DNA of 5,181 bases, from the NCBI GenBank assembly GCA_029986195.1, contig DALTYF010000085.1, forward strand, positions 1 through 5,181. Reading direction: 5' to 3'. The stretch is from Methanocorpusculum sp. Lineage in GTDB: Archaea; Halobacteriota; Methanomicrobia; Methanomicrobiales; Methanocorpusculaceae. Position numbers and translations under genes: made by a program. Numbering within the stretch: position 1 is the first letter of the stretch; each line of letters starts with the position of its first letter. The notes under the pieces are model-generated. The model was given only the letters and a program-made list of their open reading frames with translations. It was not told the DNA's origin and ran no database searches. This document shows, piece after piece, positions 1 through 3,984 of this stretch.

Positions 1-532
1 CATATTCTCTCCCAGCGTCCGCATAACCTGCAGCCCCTCCAGATCCTGCCGGACCTCGTCCGGAGAGTTGATGACCCGTGCACCATATTCCAGTACTGCG
101 ACGACACAATTGGCATATTACTGATCGTAAAGTACTTGTTCAGCCGGTCAAACGCAGCCGTCGCCCCGCCCCGGCGGCAGGACACCACCGATGCGCCAAG
201 CTTTCCCGCCATAAGATCCTCCTTCAGATAAAACAGCCGATCAAGAAATGCCGTCAGCTGTCCCGCAGGTCCTGCATAGTACACCGGCGACCCCACAACA
301 ATCGCATCAAACGCATCAATACGATCCAGAACCTCATTCACCGCATCGGGGAAGACGCACACTTTGTATCGGCACATTTCCCGCAGGCAACACATCCCGC
401 GATCGGTCTGGTACCGATATGAAAAATCTCCGTTGCAATACTGCGGCGGTTCAGCGCCCCCGCAACCTCCGACAGCGCCATAAAGGTACATCCCTCCTTG
501 TGCGGACTTCCGTTGATAAGTAGTACTTTCAT
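1..532 (-). pseudogene. Flavodoxin-fold / iron-sulfur flavoprotein-like NAD(P)H:FMN oxidoreductase, two frameshifts, 3' end outside window
   Basis: The start at 532 is supported by GAGGT six bases upstream. The product opens with MKVLLINGSPHKEGCT, the FMN phosphate-binding loop of the flavodoxin/NADPH-dependent FMN reductase superfamily. A cysteine cluster follows (GCVACGKCADTK, then C after the first shift), as in iron-sulfur flavoproteins, which bind FMN and often a 4Fe-4S cluster in the cytoplasm. The first frame ends in TGA at 338-340. The reading resumes in another frame from about 359 (CVFPDAVNEVLDRIDAFDAI, then VGSPVYYAGPAGQLTAFLDR, SCRRGGATAAFDRLNKYF, MPIVSSQYWNMVHG). A second shift near 70-77 leads into SPDEVRQDLEGLQVMRTLGE, running off the window at base 1. 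Each shift equals one lost base or two gained. Homology continues through all three frames, so this was one gene of about 190-200 codons. It is either decayed or a sequence with errors; family assignment is firm, substrate unknown. Confidence 0.85.
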
Positions 533-620
533 GAAAAAACCTCAATGAAACGGAAAAGAACGGAGCATGAAGGAAACCAAACAGACATCTCCGACATTCT
601 GCGCATCCTTAAACCTCGTT

Positions 621-648
621 ACATATATGAGAGAGGATCGCATATAAA
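621..648 (-). promoter_or_regulatory. Candidate archaeal TATA boxes for the flavoprotein gene at 1-532
   Basis: Read on the minus strand, 641-648 is TTTATATG, close to the archaeal TATA consensus, and 621-630 contains a second one, TCATATATGT. Either would start transcription about 25 bases downstream, giving a leader of roughly 65-85 bases before the ATG at 532. The rest of the 533-693 spacer shows no coding sequence. Inference from motif and position only. Confidence 0.45.
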
Positions 649-680
649 CGCGAAAAAGAGATGGATCAGATTCTCCCCCG

Positions 681-693
681 GATGAAAAATAGA
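681..693 (-). terminator. Short oligo-T stretch after the repeat-protein gene
   Basis: Immediately after the TAA at 694-696 the minus strand reads CTATTTTTCATC. Archaeal transcription commonly ends at short T runs without a strong hairpin, and the next gene's TATA box lies only about 40 bases further on. Weak evidence, based on T content and position. Confidence 0.3.
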
Positions 694-1391
694 TTATACC
701 ACGGAGAAATGGGCATAATACAAGGACCCGTTCCAGACAAATGGTGGTAAACCGCCGTATCTGTTGTAGGGCTGCAAAGCCTCCAGCTCCTGTTCAAAGA
801 TGCGAATTGGACGACCGTCATTCGTCAGGTTACAGAAAAAAAAATCTCATACAATACGGGAATCTCCAAAAGTTCCTCCTCACAAAACGCGTGAGCATCC
901 GGATACAAAGAATACTCTTTCTCTGAAACCAGGGAAAGATGCAACATGTTTTCATCGCGTGTCCCCAGAATCTGAAAGCCGTACTCCCGATTGTAGCGAA
1001 GCAGGTACTCAGCAAACGTTACCTCCGGCTGCACCTGAAGATATCGTTCATATTCCCCGGAATACCGTAGGGGAAGATACGCAGCAAATGATCCCTCCGG
1101 GGTCTTTGCGAGATAGTCAAGATATCTCTGATGTTCGTTCAGACGTCTATCCTTCTCGCCGTTCATCTGAAGCTGCCGGTCTTTGCCCGGACTCGTCAAA
1201 AAATAGGTCACAAAATTTTCCCGTGAGTCATTATGGCGGTACTGCGTGTAGTAGTCGGGCAGTGCCTCCGGTGTTTCATACAGAGAACGGATTGGTTCCG
1301 GGTTTTCAGCCGGAACATCGGGCTGGATACACCAGGAACCAAAGATAAGAAGTCCGAGTAGTAGTATAACCGCACAGATTACTTTACGCAT
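694..1391 (-). CDS. Unrecognised membrane-anchored or secreted Tyr-rich repeat protein, frameshifted at an A9 run
   Basis: I do not recognise this family. The ATG at 1391 overlaps the stop of the protease gene (ATGCGTAA), so the two are probably translated together; no separate ribosome binding site is visible. Residues 4-19 are a hydrophobic stretch after MRK, a signal peptide or membrane anchor. C21 follows but the residue before it is W, so a lipobox is unlikely. Residues 90-133 hold two near copies of a ~24-residue motif, Y-x2-YL-x3-PE-x2-FA-x-YL-x-RY, with a weaker relative near 38-51. The frame closes with TGA at 825-827 (188 residues), directly after nine Ts. Adding one T to that run opens a further stretch, beginning CNLTNDGRPIRIFEQELEAL and ending YYAHFSVV with TAA at 694-696, for 232 residues in total. 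The extension has normal protein-like composition, so I take it as the genuine C-terminus. Function unknown; location probably outside the membrane. Confidence 0.6.
836..844 (-). other. Nine-T run (minus strand) at the frame break of the repeat protein
   Basis: The plus strand has nine consecutive As. Read on the coding strand this gives ATT TTT TTT TCT in the annotated frame and a stop 12 bases later. With ten Ts (or seven) the frame instead continues for about 45 codons. Runs of this length are known places for polymerase slippage as well as for sequencing error; the sequence alone cannot tell which. Confidence 0.75.
993..1124 (-). repeat. Two-copy ~24-residue tandem repeat within the unrecognised protein
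   Basis: Copy one is residues 90-113 (YLDYLAKTPEGSFAAYLPLR, then Y) and copy two residues 114-133 (YERYLQVQPEVTFAEYLLRY). Shared positions are Y, Y, L, P, E, F, A, Y, L, R and Y, with one residue less between Y129 and R132 in copy two. A degenerate relative, ETPEALPDYYTQYR, lies at residues 39-52. The repeat is at the protein level only and its fold is unknown to me. Confidence 0.6.
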
Positions 1392-1983
1392 AATTACTTA
1401 CCATTGATCGATACTGACGAATCAGGTTCGCATTGTCATAATAGGTATTACCCAAGCTATACACGGATTCACTCGTTGAGAAATCGTACAACTGATGATT
1501 AAAATCAACATAGCTTGGACTCATAACCGTATGCCTTCCATCGAGAGTTACATAATGTTTGGGATGTGTCGCACCAAAATTATGTCCCAATTCATGAGTA
1601 AATAAATAACCCTTTGCATGTTCTGATGCAGTATAGGGTGCACTGCTTCCAGAATTATCATCAGGTATCATTTGCATCCAAGCTGCCCTACCTCTATTCG
1701 TTGGCCAATCTCCCTCTCCAACGACATCACCAACTGCATCGTAACCGCCTAGATACATAACAATATCTGCATTTTTCCCATTTAGATACTGATTGCTGAA
1801 TATAGAATCACAAGCTGTAAATGGATTTGATTCTATAAGAGGGTGACTATCAAGATCATTCATTTTTGAAATGTCGTAACCTACCACATTAAAATACACT
1901 TTGATATCACCTCTTGCATACGAGTTATATGATTGCGTAATAAGTTTATCAGCTTTAGTTATCCAATTCCCCTTAATTTGCAT
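1384..1983 (-). CDS. Metzincin-type zinc metalloprotease, short, lacking a visible signal or propeptide
   Basis: The 199-residue product carries HELGHNFGATH at residues 130-140, the zinc motif HExxHxxGxxH of metzincin proteases: H130, H134 and H140 bind zinc and E131 is the general base. HTVMSPSY at 151-158 supplies the Met-turn (M154). This fits reprolysin-like/adamalysin-related peptidases; the exact family is not certain. About 130 residues precede the motif, roughly the N-terminal half of a metzincin catalytic domain, so the domain may be complete. There is no signal peptide or propeptide, though such enzymes are normally secreted. The codon just before the ATG is TGA and no other frame upstream gives a convincing leader, so the 5' part is missing, or the enzyme acts inside the cell. 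No Shine-Dalgarno motif is seen. Base composition is clearly more AT-rich than the neighbours, suggesting transfer. It overlaps the repeat-protein gene by 8 bases, a likely partner or substrate. Confidence 0.8.
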   Translation of the reverse strand: MQIKGNWITKADKLITQSYNSYARGDIKVYFNVVGYDISKMNDLDSHPLIESNPFTACDSIFSNQYLNGKNADIVMYLGGYDAVGDVVGEGDWPTNRGRAAWMQMIPDDNSGSSAPYTASEHAKGYLFTHELGHNFGATHPKHYVTLDGRHTVMSPSYVDFNHQLYDFSTSESVYSLGNTYYDNANLIRQYRSMVSNYA

Positions 1984-2000
1984 TCAATACATATAAACAC

Positions 2001-2028
2001 TATGGACAAAAATTAGGTTTAGTCCATA
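2001..2028. promoter_or_regulatory. Inverted repeat TATGGAC / GTCCATA upstream of the protease gene
   Basis: Perfect 7-base arms at 2001-2007 and 2022-2028 are separated by 14 AT-rich bases. The nearer arm is 17 bases before the protease ATG, so the element could be an operator or a leader hairpin. No known binding site is recognised. Confidence 0.35.
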
Positions 2029-2064
2029 CCGATTCTGAATTGAGAAAATAGGCTCAATATAGCC

Positions 2065-2072
2065 ATATAATA
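2065..2072 (-). promoter_or_regulatory. Candidate TATA box for the protease/repeat-protein pair
   Basis: The minus strand reads TATTATAT here, which would place the transcript start near 2040 and leave a leader of roughly 55-60 bases before the ATG at 1983. A better-looking TTTATATG at 1990-1997 is too close to that ATG to serve it. The surrounding 1984-2157 stretch is AT-rich and holds no gene that I can support. Confidence 0.3.
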
Positions 2073-2131
2073 TCAGTATCAATCCAGTGTAACATACAGA
2101 CCATTCACATTAATAATACCCACTACACAAA

Positions 2132-2150
2132 TCAAACAAAAAGAAAAAAT
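2132..2150 (-). terminator. Oligo-T terminator after the second flavodoxin-fold gene
   Basis: Eight bases after the TGA at 2158-2160 the minus strand reads ATTTTTTCTTTTTGTTTGAT. Dense T tracts like this directly after a stop codon are typical of archaeal transcription ends. It also separates the redox group from the AT-rich protease pair. Confidence 0.55.
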
Positions 2151-2157
2151 AGAATGT

Positions 2158-2715
2158 TCAAACAAGTGACCTCCCGAGCTCCTCCGCCACCGTGAGAACC
2201 GGCCTGCCGGAAATATCACCGACGTGCAGCACCCCGCCCGCAAGCACCATCCCTTTATTCTTCCATCCGAGATTTTTCAGAAGACTCTGGTAATACCTCA
2301 CCACCGGAGCAAAATTCTCCTCCGAATCCTCCTCCGCAGGCATCAGCAGAACACACTCCTTCTGCGGCGTCCGGTACTCCGGATCACACTCCGTCACCGC
2401 AAACAGACGATCAAGTGCTGTCTTCAGCTGCGCTGTTACGCTCCAGTAGTACATCGGAGACGCAAACACCACGACATCCGCCTCGCGATACACCGGATAA
2501 ACTTCCTACATCGCATCCTTCTGAACGCACGGACTTTTCGGATCCTTCCCGCCGCCGAGACATCCGAGACACGGATGAATATCCATCTTCTGCAGATCAA
2601 ACCGCGTAACAGAATGTCCCGCAGACTCCGCACCGCATACAAACGCATCAATCAGTGCATCCGTGTTTCCCTTCGGGCGGGGACTGCCGTTTAAAATCAA
2701 AATCTTCTTACTCAT
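2158..2715 (-). pseudogene. Flavodoxin family protein (iron-sulfur flavoprotein-like) interrupted by an in-frame TAG
   Basis: The start at 2715 has GAGG about ten bases upstream. The first 69 codons give MSKKILILNGSPRPKGNTDA, the FMN phosphate loop, then HPCLGCLGGGKDPKSPCVQK, the cysteine segment seen in NADPH-dependent FMN reductase/iron-sulfur flavoproteins. Codon 70 is TAG (2506-2508). With no change of frame the reading continues EVYPVYREADVVVFASPMYY, ALDRLFAV, EENFAPVVRYYQSLLKNLGW and ends ELGRSLV with TGA at 2158-2160. The whole is exactly 186 codons, a normal family length, so the lesion is a single nonsense codon where relatives have a variable residue, for example Q (CAG to TAG). The family catalyses flavin-based electron transfer in the cytoplasm; some methanogen members reduce oxygen or peroxide. 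Alternatives are readthrough, pyrrolysine insertion (no evidence here), or a split protein. It differs from the flavoprotein at 1-532 and is not a recent duplicate. Confidence 0.85.
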
Positions 2716-2784
2716 ACATCATCAGCCTCTTCGATTTTGGTGAAACAGATCCGGAGAAGTATTTGCAGGAGAACACAAATACAG

Positions 2785-2799
2785 ATTTTTCAGAAAAAT
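2785..2799. promoter_or_regulatory. 15-base palindrome ATTTTTC-A-GAAAAAT upstream of the second flavodoxin-fold gene
   Basis: The arms are perfect around a single central base, about 70 bases before the ATG at 2715. The symmetry and position suit a dimeric repressor site, but an AT-rich palindrome can also arise by chance. No clear TATA box is seen next to it. Confidence 0.35.
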
Positions 2800-2811
2800 A
2801 CCGGCTCAGGG

Positions 2812-2822
2812 AAAACGAAAAA
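2812..2822 (-). terminator. T-rich stretch after the J-like gene
   Basis: Read on the minus strand, TTTTTCGTTTT begins 10 bases after the TGA at 2832-2834. It may end the J-like transcript, or merely thin transcription into the flavodoxin-fold gene on the same strand. Confidence 0.35.
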
Positions 2823-2831
2823 GTTTGAGGA

Positions 2832-3020
2832 TCAGAACTGCTTCTGCAAAAACTCAAAGGCCGCCATCACTTCGGCAAACTCTTTTCTGCGGAAGGGATT
2901 CGCCTCCGGATTGTACTTATCGCGAAGATCGCGGAACGCCTTTGCAGTCGTCGCAAAATCCGAACCCGCCGGAACACCGAGAATCGCATACGCCGTCTCG
3001 GTCGTCATCATCTCAACCAT
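2832..3020 (-). CDS. Small J-domain-like protein with NPE in place of HPD
   Basis: The 62-residue product matches a J domain from end to end. AYAILGVPAGSD (10-21) resembles the YxxLGVxxxA opening and helix I. FATTAKAFRDLRDKYNPEAN (22-41) matches helix II plus loop, where DnaJ-type proteins read KKAYRxLAxKYHPDxN. EFAEVMAAFEFLQ (47-59) matches helix III (FKxIxEAYExL). The invariant HPD tripeptide, which makes J proteins stimulate the DnaK/Hsp70 ATPase, is NPE at residues 37-39, so co-chaperone activity is doubtful and it is better called J-like. Start 3020 has GAGGT seven bases upstream; the two ATGs at residues 4 and 5 are less well placed. There is no zinc finger, substrate-binding region or membrane segment. 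It lies 44 bases downstream of the peroxiredoxin gene, past a hairpin and T run, and has intact reading, unlike both neighbours. Family call is by pattern only. Confidence 0.65.
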   Translation of the reverse strand: MVEMMTTETAYAILGVPAGSDFATTAKAFRDLRDKYNPEANPFRRKEFAEVMAAFEFLQKQF

Positions 3021-3045
3021 ACTACTAACCTCGGCGGCAGAAGGG

Positions 3046-3077
3046 AAAAAGCTTGAGGAAGGATCTACAGATCCTTC
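3046..3077 (-). terminator. Hairpin plus T run at the end of the peroxiredoxin gene
   Basis: Positions 3058-3077 form a near-perfect palindrome, GAAGGATCT / AGATCCTTC, with two bases between. It contains the peroxiredoxin TAG (3065-3067). On the minus strand it is followed seven bases later by TTTTT (3046-3050), giving the appearance of an intrinsic terminator or a stable mRNA 3' end. Confidence 0.5.
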
Positions 3078-3762
3078 ATCAGAAGATACCAGGTCTTCTT
3101 ATCAGGACCTGTGATCTTCTCGCGTTCCTCCATCTCCTTCTGTGTCTTCGGTGCCGGAACAATCACCTTGTCCCCCGGCTTCCAGTTTGCCGGCGTTGCA
3201 ACATGATGCGTATCGTTCACCTGCAGGGCATCAATCACCCGGAGAATTTCTGCAATGCACCGGCCGGTCGTCAGCGGATAATAGATCATCGCACGAAGAA
3301 TCCCCTTTGGATCAATAAAGAACACCGCACGGCAGGCAGCGGTCGAACTCATCGCCGGCTGAATCATACCGTACAGGGACGCAACGCCCGTATCCAGATC
3401 CGCAATAACCGGGAACGGCACATGAACGCCAACCTTCTCCTCAATATCCCGTATCCATGCAAGGTGCGAAGACGAACTGTCAACCGAAAGACCGATTAAC
3501 GCAACATTTCTCTTCTCAAACTCAGGGTACGCCTTGGAGAACGCTACGAACTCCGTCGTACAGACCGGGTAAAGTCTGCCGGATGGGAGAACAGCACGAC
3601 CCACTTCCTGTCCCGGTAGTCGGACAGCTTGATCTCACCGTGGGTGGTTTCTGCAATAAATTCGGGGGCGGGCTCTCCGAGACGGGGCATCTCGTGATAG
3701 AAGTCTTCGCATCCGCATTCGTCATCGAATGCGTCGCAGAGACAATTGGTATCGTCGCACAT
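3065..3762 (-). pseudogene. Peroxiredoxin (Prx6/AhpC-TSA type) with Cys-rich N-terminal extension; one-base frameshift before the catalytic cysteine
   Basis: Peroxiredoxins reduce hydrogen peroxide and organic peroxides with a peroxidatic cysteine. The first frame runs from 3762 (AGGTGA nine bases upstream) through [20 protein letters not shown] and [11 protein letters not shown], then closes with a stop at 3544-3546. The expected continuation [10 protein letters not shown] lies in the next frame; one missing C (G on the plus strand, 3567-3569) explains it. Restored, the protein has 232 residues, with C68 in the PVCTTEF active site, and ends in the long C-terminal domain typical of Prx6 ([20 protein letters not shown]). 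No C-terminal cysteine pair is visible, so it may be 1-Cys-like. Residues 1-24 are extra compared with the usual start at MPRLGEP and contain C2, C7, C9, C16 and C18 among acidic residues. As written the gene cannot give an active enzyme: the 72-residue fragment stops before C68. Identity is secure; whether the shift is real is not. Confidence 0.9.
3081..3120 (-). other. Long imperfect hairpin in the last codons of the peroxiredoxin gene
   Basis: AGAAGAT (3081-3087) pairs with ATCTTCT (3114-3120), and CAGGTC (3090-3095) with GACCTG (3106-3111), separated by a 2x2 internal loop and closed by 10 bases. It sits directly before the terminator-like hairpin at 3058-3077, so the mRNA would end in two stacked stem-loops while still encoding protein. 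Confidence 0.4.
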
Positions 3763-3791
3763 TTTTGTGGTTCACCTTGCATGTCTATTGC

Positions 3792-3811
3792 ACCCTTACG
3801 TGGATAAGGGT
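3792..3811. promoter_or_regulatory. Inverted repeat ACCCTTA / TAAGGGT upstream of peroxiredoxin
   Basis: Perfect 7-base arms with a 6-base gap (CGTGGA), ending 29 bases before the peroxiredoxin ATG. If transcription starts near 3850 it lies in the leader; otherwise it could be a regulator site. No known motif is recognised. Confidence 0.35.
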
Positions 3812-3874
3812 TCAGTTGACGGCAAAAAAAGGGATTCGGATCGGAAAAAACAGCCCGGAAGTCCGTGTAAGAGC

Positions 3875-3884
3875 ACATATATAG
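3875..3884. promoter_or_regulatory. Candidate TATA element between the divergent peroxiredoxin and putP genes
   Basis: ACATATATAG is nearly self-complementary and is the only clear TATA-like element in the 222-base divergent spacer. On the minus strand it would start peroxiredoxin about 90 bases before its ATG; on the plus strand it would start putP about 75 bases before its GTG. The rest of 3763-3984 holds two inverted repeats and no gene. Confidence 0.35.
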
Positions 3885-3929
3885 CATGTTGACGAATTAA
3901 GTAGGTTGCAGTAACTTTGTGTATTTGTA

Positions 3930-3975
3930 CCCGGCAGCCCGGTGTGGGGCAGGCGGGAGAAATACCACTGCCGGG
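3930..3975 (+). promoter_or_regulatory. Leader hairpin covering the putP ribosome binding site
   Basis: CCCGGCAG (3930-3937) and CTGCCGGG (3968-3975) are perfect 8-base arms around a 30-base G-rich loop. The right arm runs into GGGGGA (3973-3978), the only Shine-Dalgarno candidate for the GTG at 3985. Folding would hide much of that site, suggesting translational control or a structured leader. No known riboswitch class is recognised. Confidence 0.45.
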
Positions 3976-3984
3976 GGAATATTT

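Noticed and set aside
78..422. Plus-strand frame of 114 codons
   Set aside because: Antisense to the first flavoprotein; Arg/His-rich with no start signal.
800..1348. Plus-strand frame of 182 codons
   Set aside because: It is antisense to the repeat protein, lacks a ribosome binding site and has no recognisable motif; the minus-strand frame has a hydrophobic leader, internal repeats and coupling to the protease.
1990..1997. TTTATATG as protease promoter
   Set aside because: It is only about 10 bases before the ATG, so transcription would begin inside the gene with no suitable downstream start.
2051..2064. GGCT / AGCC inverted repeat
   Set aside because: Only 4-base arms in AT-rich DNA; expected by chance.
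2158..2493. The 111-codon frame as an independent gene starting at an internal ATG
   Set aside because: It lies in the same frame as the upstream 69 codons and begins mid-domain, so it is the second part of a TAG-interrupted gene.
2224..2694. Plus-strand frame of 156 codons
   Set aside because: Antisense to the flavodoxin-family gene, with the His/Arg-rich composition typical of a shadow frame.
3053..3499. Plus-strand frame of 148 codons
   Set aside because: Antisense to the peroxiredoxin, whose motifs are unmistakable on the minus strand.
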